From: Pedobacter frigoris
GTDB lineage: Bacteria; Bacteroidota; Bacteroidia; Sphingobacteriales; Sphingobacteriaceae
Direction of reading: 5' to 3'
Assembly: GCF_005116445.1 (NCBI RefSeq)
Contig: NZ_SWBQ01000002.1
Location: forward strand, 682,001-746,000
DNA length: 64,000 bases
Below the pieces are notes generated by a model. The model saw nothing but the letters and a program-made list of their open reading frames with translations, did no database searches and was not told where the DNA came from. Shown here piece by piece: positions 17,746 through 26,848 of the stretch. Numbering within the stretch: the first letter of the stretch is position 1; every line of letters starts with the position of its first letter. Made by a program: the position numbers and the translations under genes.

Positions 17746-18501
17746 TCATCTATTATTTGTGGTAAACTTGCAATTAGGGAAGTTGTTGCAACCTTTGAAT
17801 TTTCCAAACCGACCACTGCGTATGACCAAAGCGCCTCCACAATTTGGGCACAGATATCCATCGATTAATCTTGAACGCTCATATTCACGTTTTCTAATAC
17901 TTCTTATATGATCGCTTCGCTTAAACTTACGACTGATATTGAGGGATTTTATTTTATCAAAAATCGCCTCTTTTTCTATATCTAAGAGTGTGACCTCTTT
18001 GTAAGCTTTAATCGTCCTCAAGAGTTGTCCGGAATAGATAACACCAGAATCCGATTCGACCTTCAAAGTTGTATCACCTGTAAAAACAACTATAGGAATA
18101 TAATTTATTTTGTAAAAACCGACAAGATTAGCCTTTAAAGCCCTTATGTGCCCCAAATTTTGGCGTACTGGATTATAAAAACGCTCCTTTCGGCTATAAA
18201 TAATCTGCGTCCAATACTCAGAATTCTCATAGCCAAGAATCCAACCTTTCAAATTCTTCGTCTCGATCACAAACAATCCAAAATTTGAAACAATCAAATG
18301 ATCAATCTGTGATGCCCTATCTCCGACTTCTAATACCAGATTATTGATCACCATGTATTTAGACTTGGGTAATCTCGCTAGCTTCCAAGCTATGGTTTTC
18401 TCTCCTATTACGCCCTTTAGTCGCCTTCTATAGACTGAATAGATCACAGCTAGGGCGATAACGATAATTAAAATCCAAATATTTACATTGAGATCTAGCA
18501 T
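17746..18501 (-). CDS. Membrane-anchored NERD nuclease-like protein with topoisomerase zinc ribbon
   Basis: An N-terminal membrane helix (residues 7-24) precedes a NERD domain (about 30-150) with GEKTIAWKLARL, QIDHLIVSNFGLFVIETKN and GWILGYENSEYW; the D and E-x-K residues are the nuclease-like core. A linker leads to a C-terminal zinc ribbon, CPNCGG ... CNNFPNC, of the topoisomerase I type that grips single-stranded DNA. This architecture is known in bacteria but its job is unproven; DNA processing or defence against foreign DNA are plausible. It lies between IS21-like ends and a complete IS21 element. Confidence 0.85.
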   Translation of the reverse strand: MLDLNVNIWILIIVIALAVIYSVYRRRLKGVIGEKTIAWKLARLPKSKYMVINNLVLEVGDRASQIDHLIVSNFGLFVIETKNLKGWILGYENSEYWTQIIYSRKERFYNPVRQNLGHIRALKANLVGFYKINYIPIVVFTGDTTLKVESDSGVIYSGQLLRTIKAYKEVTLLDIEKEAIFDKIKSLNISRKFKRSDHIRSIRKREYERSRLIDGYLCPNCGGALVIRSGRFGKFKGCNNFPNCKFTTNNR

Positions 18502-18623
18502 AGTGTAATCTGTTTTCGCATTTCAAGATATCGTTTTAATGATTAAGTTATATTTAAGAGATCAGAAACCAACTCTTTCCTTAGAAATGTAAAGTCGGGT
18601 ACTAATCTACTAAATAACTGTAA

Positions 18624-18923
18624 TCATAATTTGCCCTTATTCGAAATTTTATATAGCTCCCGAAAGGTTTTCCCCCAGGGTTTAATGTTTGCTAAATCTC
18701 CTTCTTTTATACCAATGAATCTTTCTAGTGCAACAACTTTCTGATATGGTATATCTCCTGGGCTGCCTTCTTCTAAGGTCATATAATTTGTTAGGGTACT
18801 CCGTGAAATACCGAGGATACCTGGAAGAATTTTCATCACAAATTTATATTCTTTGTTTGTAAGGTATTCCAACAGCTCTTCAATTCTATACTTTTTTATG
18901 CCTGTATATGGTTTAGATTTCAT
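18624..18923 (-). CDS. Small HTH protein, XRE-like
   Basis: The 99-residue protein contains ILGISRSTLTNYMTLEEGSP and VVALERFIGIKEGDL, a helix-turn-helix with the XRE arrangement (SxxTxxNY recognition helix). It is basic at both ends and has no other domain. It precedes the NERD gene in the same direction by 122 bp and could regulate it, or belong to the adjacent insertion. The role is inferred from the HTH only. Confidence 0.55.
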   Translation of the reverse strand: MKSKPYTGIKKYRIEELLEYLTNKEYKFVMKILPGILGISRSTLTNYMTLEEGSPGDIPYQKVVALERFIGIKEGDLANIKPWGKTFRELYKISNKGKL

Positions 18924-19064
18924 AATAAATGGAATTCAAAGCCTCTGCCTTGAATGGCGAAGTCAGTTTCTAACGGAACTCTGCGACAGTAATGAGAATT
19001 GAGTGGCCACCTTTGTCGGATCTGCCGGACTTTGATCTAGTGGCCACTTTTACCGCCTCTTTAG

Positions 19065-19820
19065 TTATTCATAGTTATTTTCTTCCGTCTTTTTTGGACG
19101 GGTCTTTCTCATGGATTCTCCCGTGGCATCAATTCTATGCGCACTATGAACGATCCTGTCTAGCACCGCATCAGCAATGGTCTTTTCTCCAATGATATTG
19201 TACCAATCTTTCACCGGGAGCTGTGAGGTAATGATCAGGGACATTTTATCATGCCTGTCCTCGATAATATCCATCAACATCGCTCTGGATGTGGCATCCA
19301 GCGGATGCAGACCAAAGTCGTCCAGGATCAACAATTCTGCTTTTTCGATTCTCGCCATTTCTTTAATGTAACTGTTATCTGCCTTAGCCTGTTTCAATCT
19401 GGTGAAGAGCTTAGGCGTACTCCAGTATAGCACTTTGTATTCTTTGGCACAAGCCTGGTACCCTAGTGCTGAGGCAATATAGCTCTTGCCTATTCCGGTT
19501 GGGCCAGTGATTAGCACATCTTCATGCTTTTCAATAAAACCACATTCTGCAAGCCTCATGATCTGATTGCGGTCGATGCTTCGGTCACGATGAAAGTTGA
19601 TGTCCTCTATGGAACCCTTATATCGGAATTTTGCTGCGTCTATAAGCCTGTTGATCCTGCGGTTTACACGATCCTCGTATTCTGCCTCCACCAATTCTGC
19701 TAGAAATTGATCAGGAGTATATTTCTCCGTATTTCCAGTGTCTAACTGTGCTTTAAAGGTGTGGAACATGCCAAAGAATTTCATTTCTCTTAGCTTATCT
19801 AATGTGTCTGAATTGTTCAT
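19065..19820 (-). CDS. istB: IS21-family transposition helper ATPase
   Basis: The 251-residue protein has the IstB/DnaC-like AAA+ signature: Walker A GPTGIGKS (106-113), Walker B LLILDDFG (163-170) and the later sensor segment SLIITSQLPVKDWYN. IstB loads on DNA and activates the IstA transposase in target selection. Length and start (MNNSDTLDKLREMKFFGMFH) are normal for the family. It lies 14 bp after istA on the same strand, as expected. The gene is intact. Confidence 0.96.
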   Translation of the reverse strand: MNNSDTLDKLREMKFFGMFHTFKAQLDTGNTEKYTPDQFLAELVEAEYEDRVNRRINRLIDAAKFRYKGSIEDINFHRDRSIDRNQIMRLAECGFIEKHEDVLITGPTGIGKSYIASALGYQACAKEYKVLYWSTPKLFTRLKQAKADNSYIKEMARIEKAELLILDDFGLHPLDATSRAMLMDIIEDRHDKMSLIITSQLPVKDWYNIIGEKTIADAVLDRIVHSAHRIDATGESMRKTRPKKTEENNYE

Positions 19821-19834
19821 AATAATTGTTAAGT

Positions 19835-21394
19835 CTATTTATAATATTTTTCACCTCTGATGTTCTTGTGGCTAGGCATCGGGAGTTCGCCAGCAAAAGG
19901 GTTTTCCCGGTGGCCATCCATATTACTCTCCAAAATCGATTGGATAGATTTGAACTTGGTATGTACACCAAAGTCCATTGCTCTTCGGCATGCACCAGCA
20001 AGGCGTTCGGGGCCAAACTTTTTTACCAGGCTCAACACGCCTTCACATGAGCGGTTGATCTGATCTACGTGCCGGTTGCCTTCCAACATCACTGCAATAA
20101 CCGCCCTAACATCTTCATGGATAGCCGCAGCCCGTTCCAAATACCGTTCCGGTGAACGATCTGCGGAGTACTGGTGCCGTTGGCTTAGGTGATTCTTGTT
20201 GGTGGTATAAACGTATTTTGCTTTATCCCGTTTATGGACTGCAATACGTTCGTTTTTGAAAAAGATTTCTACAGTAGAAGCCGTATATAGGATCTTTACC
20301 TTAGAATGGACAAAGCGAAACGGAACACTGTAATAGTGTTTATCCTGACCAAGATAGGCATGACCATCGGTTTTTACCTTAGACCAGACCTGATCTTTGA
20401 TTTCAAATCGATCAACCGGAAGTGGTTTAAGTTCTTTCCGTTCAATCTCTTCAAACTGCATTCTCCGGCTGTAATCACGCCCTTTTAGTAAATGATTATT
20501 ATGGTGTTCCAGGTTTTTCCAAATGGCCTTATTCAACTCTGCAAGGGAGTGAAAGACTTTCTGCTTAACCGGAAGATATATCCGGGTATACATGATCCGG
20601 ACGGCTCCTTCAACTAATGCCTTATCTCTTGGCTTATAGGCCCTGGCGGGAAGCACGCACGTGTCATAATGTTGTGCAAAAGATTCAAAAGTTTGATTTA
20701 GGGTCGGCTCGTAACGGTGGCTCTTGATTACGGCTGCTTTCAGATTATCTGGGACGATAGCCGAGGGAACACCCCCAATGTAGTGCAACGTATTTTCACA
20801 AGCCTTAACAAAGTCCTCTTTTTGCTGGCTTGCAACAGCTTCAATATAGGTAAGCTGGCTTGCGCCTAAGATCGCCACAAAAACCTCAACCTCGATTACC
20901 TCTCCGGTCTCCATGTCCGTATAGCTCAACTTTTTACCCGCAAAGTCAACAAATAGCTTATCCCCAACTTTATGTGTCTGGTGCATTGTTGGACTGACTT
21001 TCTCTTGCCATAAGTTAAAATAATGGCAGAATTGAGTGTACTTATAGCCATTAGGAAATTCTTTCATGTATTCTTCATGAAGCGTAGCCCTGGTGACTCC
21101 GGTACGTTTTAGCTCCTTTTCCATCTTTGGAAAGCAGCGTACCAACGCCTCCATACGTCGGTTTTTTAATTTAGGTTTTTCTTTGATCTCACCAAACAGA
21201 TCGTTCAATTCATCGTCGTCTAAGCCATCAACATCCTTAATAGGATAATCACAGGCTTCAAATGCGGCAATGTATTTTTTTACTGTATTACGGGATATTT
21301 CGACATAGTCAGCAATCTTTTGCTTTCCCTTCCCCTGGTCATACAACCTTAGAATTTGTCTGATTTTATTCATACTTATAGTGGTATTAGCCAT
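19835..21394 (-). CDS. istA: IS21-family transposase
   Basis: I place the start at 21394 (MANTTISMNKIRQILRLYDQ); the longer frame from 21454 lacks family sequence, and MNKIRQ at 21373 is an alternative. The N-terminal HTH is IADYVEISRNTVKKYIAAFE. The DDE catalytic core is visible as KLFVDFAGKKLSY, AIVPDNLKAAVIKSH and DKALVEGAVRIMY. A C-terminal beta-domain follows. It cuts and joins the element ends with help from IstB. It is full length and looks active. Confidence 0.95.
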   Translation of the reverse strand: MANTTISMNKIRQILRLYDQGKGKQKIADYVEISRNTVKKYIAAFEACDYPIKDVDGLDDDELNDLFGEIKEKPKLKNRRMEALVRCFPKMEKELKRTGVTRATLHEEYMKEFPNGYKYTQFCHYFNLWQEKVSPTMHQTHKVGDKLFVDFAGKKLSYTDMETGEVIEVEVFVAILGASQLTYIEAVASQQKEDFVKACENTLHYIGGVPSAIVPDNLKAAVIKSHRYEPTLNQTFESFAQHYDTCVLPARAYKPRDKALVEGAVRIMYTRIYLPVKQKVFHSLAELNKAIWKNLEHHNNHLLKGRDYSRRMQFEEIERKELKPLPVDRFEIKDQVWSKVKTDGHAYLGQDKHYYSVPFRFVHSKVKILYTASTVEIFFKNERIAVHKRDKAKYVYTTNKNHLSQRHQYSADRSPERYLERAAAIHEDVRAVIAVMLEGNRHVDQINRSCEGVLSLVKKFGPERLAGACRRAMDFGVHTKFKSIQSILESNMDGHRENPFAGELPMPSHKNIRGEKYYK

Positions 21395-21480
21395 TAATTG
21401 AATGATTATTGAAATCCTCCAACTTGAATAGGCCGCTACAGCATGAGAACACAAGAAAGATCATGTGATTTACATTTTGA

Positions 21481-21852
21481 AAACATATTGCTTTAACCCC
21501 CTAGTTAGTGGTAAGTATCGGCAACTATCGGTATAAAATGACTTGATTTTCTAATACTCTCAGATCATATAAACACTTATTTCAGCAACCTCGAAGTCAT
21601 TCCGATAGGAAAATTCGTGCTTAAATCTGCGGCGGCCCCAAATGAATTGGAGTATATAATAATATTAGTTTTCCTGTTATTATGGAAAGATCATCTCGAC
21701 ACAATTCCGGGGACTTTGCCAGTCCTTCCGGTAGGAGAAATTGTGTTCAATCGGTCGCTGCATCCTGGTGACATGCAGTAGATAACAGTTTAGACAATCG
21801 CAAATATATGTATTGTCTTGAAATCACCAAATAAACAAATGCTCACATGGCA
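21481..21852. other. Intergenic region with a diverged direct repeat
   Basis: No gene. Two similar segments of about 40 bp, 21599-21640 (TTCCGATAGGAAAATTCGTG) and 21724-21765 (TTCCGGTAGGAGAAATTGTG), form a diverged direct repeat 125 bp apart. Purpose unknown. Confidence 0.35.
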
Positions 21853-22563
21853 TTAAATATCCATTTCATGAAAATAAGTCATGGTATGCAGTACATCAAT
21901 ATAGGTGATAGAATTGCAAGTGTAGCGAATTGCTTCAGGCTCAGGCACCTGGGTATGTCCTACGACCTGGTGATAACCAATGAGCATATCTAGCATAGTT
22001 TCCTTTCGATCTGCCCATATCGGGCTACCTAGTCCCAGATCACCTGGCTCGCCTCTGTGTATACCCTCGCTATATAACATATACCGTTGTTGTGGGCTTC
22101 CTTCTGCCTCAACTTTATTAATGAGATCGGCGATAGTATCATTATCGTACCTAATGTCATTAATTATTGGCGATCTCAAAAACTCCCGGTACCAGGAATT
22201 GGAAATTCCGGCATGTGTAAATATATAGTTTCCTCGCTGGTAAGCCATTTGAAAACAATCTTTGTTCTGATTGAACAGTTCGGTTAACCGCCTTTGCATA
22301 CTCGGGCGAAAACCCTTAATCTGATACCTGGGAAAATGTAGGTATTGCACATCATGATTGCCTAAAAGCAATATAACCCTTTTCCAGTATTTGCGTTTGA
22401 GTTTGATAACCGCAACCAAGTTGTTATAGATAGCCTCATCTTCTTCAGTAAAGGAATCCACATAATCACCTAAAAATACGATCTTGTTATATTGTTTAAA
22501 GTCAATATCCTGCCAGCTATTGCGGCCATGTAAATCTGGAATAAAAATATGCTTCATAGACAT
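21853..22563 (-). CDS. Calcineurin-like metallophosphoesterase
   Basis: The 236 residues carry all five metal-binding blocks: D10-L-H12 in FIPDLHGR, GDYVD (D33), GNHD, THAG and GHTQ. The family hydrolyses phosphate esters of protein or nucleotide, including phosphoprotein phosphatases and bis(5'-nucleosyl)-tetraphosphatases; the THAG/GHTQ spacing fits the PPP-like serine/threonine phosphatase group. No signal peptide, so cytosolic. The substrate cannot be inferred, and its neighbours (IS21, aminotransferase remnant) give no help. Confidence 0.9.
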   Translation of the reverse strand: MSMKHIFIPDLHGRNSWQDIDFKQYNKIVFLGDYVDSFTEEDEAIYNNLVAVIKLKRKYWKRVILLLGNHDVQYLHFPRYQIKGFRPSMQRRLTELFNQNKDCFQMAYQRGNYIFTHAGISNSWYREFLRSPIINDIRYDNDTIADLINKVEAEGSPQQRYMLYSEGIHRGEPGDLGLGSPIWADRKETMLDMLIGYHQVVGHTQVPEPEAIRYTCNSITYIDVLHTMTYFHEMDI

Positions 22564-22799
22564 CGGCTCTTTTTGGTGTATTTTCTTTCCGGGCTATCAA
22601 TTTGTTTTTTTTCGGCAATAATTTCAGATATGGTCTTTCCATACAATAATATTCAAAGCGAAGTTATATAAAAACAGGATTGAACGGCAATTTGTTGCCG
22701 AATGTAAAACGTAAAGCGGTGGAGGCGACCGGAAACCCCCAATTATTATGTATTTTTGACAACTACAATTTCAATTTACGATAACTCAATGCCGGACTA

Positions 22800-23273
22800 A
22801 TGAATTTCCTTATCCTGGGAACTGAAATCCCTGACTATAGCCATCCTGTACTATTGAAATATAATCCACAGGAAAATGCAGCCCGTCCGCTAACAGAGGA
22901 TGAGAAGATCATGAAAGCAGTAAAAATGCTACAGTCTAATTCTTATGCATCTGATTTGGAAAAGTTGCGGTTGTATTATAAGGAGAAATTGCAAAGACTC
23001 CAGGTAGTCTACAATGAATACCTTTCAAAGTATGGAGTGTTTAATATGCCTTCCGGAGGATTAGGTGCATGGATAAAATTGAACCAAGATCAGCACATAT
23101 CGCCAATACTGGCACCACTGGCCGAGATCGGTATTTATCAACCAAATGATAACCCACAACTTGACACAAAGCTGCCGATAGTTGGGATCAGGGCTGGGTT
23201 TGGTTCTCCAGATATTGAAACGTATGAAAAGGCATTTGGACTGCTAGCGGCACAATTCAAAACAGTGAAATAG
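22800..23273 (+). pseudogene. C-terminal fragment of a PLP-dependent aminotransferase (MocR-like)
   Basis: The 157-residue product matches only the last third of a fold type I aminotransferase: the helical segment LEKLRLYYKEKLQRLQVVYN, then PSGGLGAWIKLN and VGIRAGFGSPDIETYEKAFG, as in the small domain of GntR/MocR-type transcription factors. The lysine-binding core and any GntR head are absent, and the first 40 residues do not fit the family. So it is a truncated gene with a fresh start, perhaps left by an insertion; a string CCCCCAATTATTATG at 22735-22749 resembles the IS21-like end at 17544. It could still be translated. Confidence 0.45.
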
Positions 23274-23298
23274 GAAACAGCTGTCTTTATCTGGTGCA

Positions 23299-24597
23299 TT
23301 ACGTTTTTTTGATCCTGAACTTCATGAACATCTTGTCATAGGCGAATGCAATGCATGGCTTATCAGTATAGTGCAGATTTCCTGAAACAAGCCCCTCGAT
23401 GTAACCATCCTCAACCTTTGTAATCAGCACCGAACCCTTCTCATATTTCTCAACATACTCGCATTCGTAGATCGAGCTTGAATAAAACCCGGAAATATAG
23501 TGCGTCACATAGGCGTCATCACGACCCGCAAACTTGTGGATGCCTTGTGTAGGTGTGGCGCAGAAGATCCTTACGGTCTGGCCATGTTGGGTCTCTGAGT
23601 TATAGAGTCCTTTTATGTCCATCTTTCCTTTAATGAAAGATTTTTCAACGGTCTGGGAAAAAACTTTTGATCCATAACGGTCCCAGTAGATGAATTCATC
23701 TGGCAGAAGAATCATCCTATCACGCAGGAAATAGACAAAATCAGGATATGGCCTTTTTGGATCCCATTGGACTGAGGTCATATCCAGATACGCAATTATC
23801 TCCAGTTCCCCGCCACTGGTAATCTCGTTAGGGGCAATATAGGTAGCACTTTCCCCCTCATTTATCAGCTGCCCGCTAGTATGTTCCGAGGAACCGCTCT
23901 GTGACCATCTTTTAATCTTTACAGCTGTTACAACGGGATACAACAAATCGTCATCATTATTTTCCTTCGGCGGTTCTACTGAAATTACCTCTAACTTCGC
24001 AACATCTCTTGCAAAAAGCTCGTCCTTTCCGATGTTATGTACGATCTTTGCGCCCGCATAGATGCTCCAATCGCTAAAATGTCTGGTCTTTACGCTCACA
24101 AGGTTCTGCGTGGTGTTATAGACTGAGGTATTAGTCTTATGCCACTTGCCATCGGTGGTCTGATAGGCCATGTACAGCAGTTCCCTTCTTGTCCCGCTAT
24201 AGTCGGCATCGGTGTATCCGAAGGTCAGTTCCACATCCTTCAAAAATTTTACTGTTTCCGGCAACAGGCGATAGGCTCTCCCCACCCCTACCTTGCCAAT
24301 TGTGTTTGAAACCTCCTGAATACTAATCTTCACATCGTTATCCAGCGCTCCTGGTGGGACAACGAGCTTAACGTTTCCATCGGCGGTTGCCAGTTGTCCG
24401 CCCGAGGCACCGATAGTCTGCTCGGTGATCTCACCAAGCACTTGTCCATGGTTTGGGGTTTCCATAGGAGGCTCCTCCTTGGGCAGATCAGGCTTTTTCT
24501 TACAGCCTTCCAGCCCGGCTATCATCAATAGCAGGCAGATGGGCAAGATCAATCTTTGTAAATCTATCCCGATTTTTTTTACGCTTATATTTTTCAT
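23299..24597 (-). CDS. Surface lipoprotein with ZU5-like domain
   Basis: I chose the ATG at 24597 (MKNISVKKIGIDLQRL, then a lipoprotein signal ending LLLMIAGLEGC and lysines); the upstream extension from 24702 has no signal. After a Pro-rich linker, IGASGGQLATADGNVKLVVP, PGALDNDVKISIQEV and the run to SVKTRHFSDWSIYAGA match the ZU5-type beta domain found in surface proteins. The C-terminal 200 residues are beta-rich but unassigned. Probably an outer-membrane-anchored structural or adhesion protein. Confidence 0.7.
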   Translation of the reverse strand: MKNISVKKIGIDLQRLILPICLLLMIAGLEGCKKKPDLPKEEPPMETPNHGQVLGEITEQTIGASGGQLATADGNVKLVVPPGALDNDVKISIQEVSNTIGKVGVGRAYRLLPETVKFLKDVELTFGYTDADYSGTRRELLYMAYQTTDGKWHKTNTSVYNTTQNLVSVKTRHFSDWSIYAGAKIVHNIGKDELFARDVAKLEVISVEPPKENNDDDLLYPVVTAVKIKRWSQSGSSEHTSGQLINEGESATYIAPNEITSGGELEIIAYLDMTSVQWDPKRPYPDFVYFLRDRMILLPDEFIYWDRYGSKVFSQTVEKSFIKGKMDIKGLYNSETQHGQTVRIFCATPTQGIHKFAGRDDAYVTHYISGFYSSSIYECEYVEKYEKGSVLITKVEDGYIEGLVSGNLHYTDKPCIAFAYDKMFMKFRIKKT

Positions 24598-26085
24598 TTG
24601 AACTAAAATTAATCCACAAACCTGTCGACAGTCTGCCCCGAAAACAACATTCGGAACGATACGACTGTTTTCTAGAGATATACGACAGCATATCGGTGTC
24701 AAATGGCATATAAGTCAGCCGGTCAGACCGGTTATCAGGCATACTTAGCAAGTTCAAAAAATACCAAATCAATTTTAGGCAATGCAGATGGCAGCTGTCT
24801 GTGTTCCATTTGTTTTTTTCACCCCTTTGGCTATCTAGTCAAGAAAGCTGCAAAGGCGCAAAATTTGCGCACAGGAGCATTTTTAAAGAGATAATTCCTT
24901 TTAAAAAGATCGTGTTGGAACACTTTAATCCACATTTTATGACAACGGTACTTTTTGAGTTGAAAAGGTGAAGAGACCAAAATAGAATGATTACTGTGAT
25001 TGATATAGAAGAAATGCGTGAAACTGTAATACGCGACTAAAGCGAGATTAATTAAAATTCTCTTTATAACTATAAAAGCCACCAGTTACCACCGGAGAAC
25101 AAATGAAAAAATGACTACATCGCCCCCATTTCCTCTTTATCTCATATACTTTAATATGGTATACTATATGGTAACCAATACTGTGTTTTTCTCAAATTTG
25201 AATACCTGTTTTTCATTCATCCTTGAAATTATCAGTGCGTAGCAATCGCTACGTTCTTCAATTTCTAGAAGCTCGCCTAGATTTGCCAGAACGACACCTG
25301 CTTCAATTTTTGATATATGGACACAATTAATTTTCGGGAGATTATCAGAAAGTAACATAAGATGGGATGATTATGTCCACTATATGGAGCGTTTATGAGT
25401 TCGTTGTCTAATACAATAATAAGTTAAGAGTTGTGCAAATAGCAGGGGCCGGAATTGGGTTCCGATCCCCCGCGTATTAACGCTCTCAGCACAAAAGTAC
25501 GGAAATATTTCTATTGATATAAAATGAGGATGGTACATCGGAAGTATGACTTCCAAATTATTTAGAAATATGTCAGATTTATGCTGACAAAATCCCCTTA
25601 ATACTATACTTGGTATTATTTTGCCAAGGAATACAAAATTCCGATTACTATACTCCGCCGGATATGGCGGAAGCCAGTTGTAGCTGCCTTTCGGCAGCAT
25701 TTGGGCGCCGTTATCAAAATATTTAGAACAGGTGAAGTTGTTTGAGACTTAACCTTTCATCCCGATAATGCAGGTTGTTTTCAAATTTTATTGCGTTCCA
25801 TTTGATGATATGGTATCCCCCGCAAAGTGTACATTGATAAGCCGATCTTTTGTACGAGTCTGCCCCTGCCGATGTTTGATCCGTTTACCGTTAATATCCC
25901 TCCGGCTTTTATACGTCCATTTCAAACTGAACATAATGCACCGAGCTTCCAGAATGGAAGCAAATCTGGCTTTTTCGGTGGCGACACATTTTGGTAACAT
26001 AGCCTAATGATATGGTCATGCTAGAATATAAGAAAATTATTACTGATAAGAAAGAAGCTCATGCCGATATGATGTTGTTGCCTAA
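24598..26085. other. Gene-poor 1.5-kb stretch
   Basis: No well-supported gene. The best candidates are a 64-codon minus ORF (25164-25358, product begins MLLSDNLPKINCVHISKIEA) without a clear ribosome site, and a 40-codon plus ORF (26012-26134, product begins MVMLEYKKIITDKKEAHADM) that overlaps the 3' end of the HNH gene. Two short hairpins occur near 25660 (CCGCCGGATATGGCGG) and 25680 (GCTGCCTTTCGGCAGC). It looks like decayed DNA at the edge of the defence locus. Confidence 0.45.
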
Positions 26086-26847
26086 TCAAATCGGATCAAT
26101 TTCGTTCTCGGGATTACGGTTTATTAAATTATAATCCTGCTCTGCATCAAAACAACTCTGCGCGGTACCTGGGATTAATTCCGTATCGGTTAAATGCTTG
26201 ATAACAATTGGTTCATTAGCGAATACTTTAAACCAAACAATAAAGAAGCCTATTTCAGCAGCATTGATGGCAATATATTTTCCAGCCGTTTCAATATCAT
26301 CAGGAGCAACTTGCTTTATTCTATTAAATAAATCAAGCGACGCTTCTGCTGCAATTAATGCCCCTCGACGACGTTTCCATCTAATATCTACAATGTTAGG
26401 TCTATTGTCAACATCGGTTAATCCTAATAAATTTATCGTATTATCTGCTTTTTCAGTCTGTCCATGAGTTAGCCCTAGTTTGGGGACAATGATACTTGCT
26501 TGCGGATTATCAGTATGTGTGGATACATCAAAAGCCAGTAAAGTATTGTTTTCTTCTGGAAAATATAGCTTAGAGAAATCTACGGGGTTGTTACTTTTAG
26601 CATTGTTACAAGGGCCACAAGCTAAAAGCATATTTTCCCATGTAAGTACATCTCCGACGGGATCGCCGTCATGTGGATTTTTTGGAACTACATGTTCTAC
26701 ATTTAAACTATGACTTAGCGGTATATTACAATACGCACAATAGTAACCGATTCTTTGAATTAGGTGATTCCTCCAATGGGTATAATCGGTAACGACTATT
26801 TCAACGTTATTTTCAGTTGGACACAAACCTTTGTCTAATGGCCGCAT
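26086..26847 (-). CDS. HNH endonuclease, PtuB-like
   Basis: Starting at the ATG at 26847, one base after the upstream ATPase gene stops, the protein (253 residues) has an HNH domain at about 36-85: zinc pairs C37-x2-C40 and C77-x2-C80, H52 in VEHVVP, and N72 and N81 around the second pair. The remaining 160 residues are unassigned. The pairing of an AAA ATPase and an HNH nuclease in one transcript is the Septu (PtuAB) antiphage pattern, also used as retron effector. An earlier ATG at 26907 lies inside the ATPase gene and is not used. Confidence 0.85.
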   Translation of the reverse strand: MRPLDKGLCPTENNVEIVVTDYTHWRNHLIQRIGYYCAYCNIPLSHSLNVEHVVPKNPHDGDPVGDVLTWENMLLACGPCNNAKSNNPVDFSKLYFPEENNTLLAFDVSTHTDNPQASIIVPKLGLTHGQTEKADNTINLLGLTDVDNRPNIVDIRWKRRRGALIAAEASLDLFNRIKQVAPDDIETAGKYIAINAAEIGFFIVWFKVFANEPIVIKHLTDTELIPGTAQSCFDAEQDYNLINRNPENEIDPI

Positions 26848-26848
26848 A

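Larger units (their letters stand above)
18980..21480 (-). mobile_element. IS21-family insertion sequence (istA-istB)
   Basis: Complete istA and istB genes in the usual order and 14-bp spacing. On the istB side lie two copies of AGTGGCCAC (19002-19010 and 19039-19047), typical of IS21 multiple terminal repeats. The exact ends and target duplication were not resolved: GCGACAGTAATGAGAA at 18983 and GCTACAGCATGAGAA at 21435 are similar but in direct orientation. Limits are approximate. Confidence 0.85.

Noticed and set aside
18983..21449. GCGACAGTAATGAGAA and GCTACAGCATGAGAA as IS21 terminal repeats
   Set aside because: They are in direct, not inverted, orientation and only partly match, so I did not use them to set the element ends.
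25440..25490. GGGTTCCGATCCCCC resembling a tRNA T-arm
   Set aside because: No acceptor, D or anticodon arm can be paired around it on either strand, so a tRNA gene is not supported.
25380..25700. 106-codon minus ORF in the gene-poor stretch
   Set aside because: Composition is unlike its neighbours, it has no family sequence, and it lies in decayed DNA.
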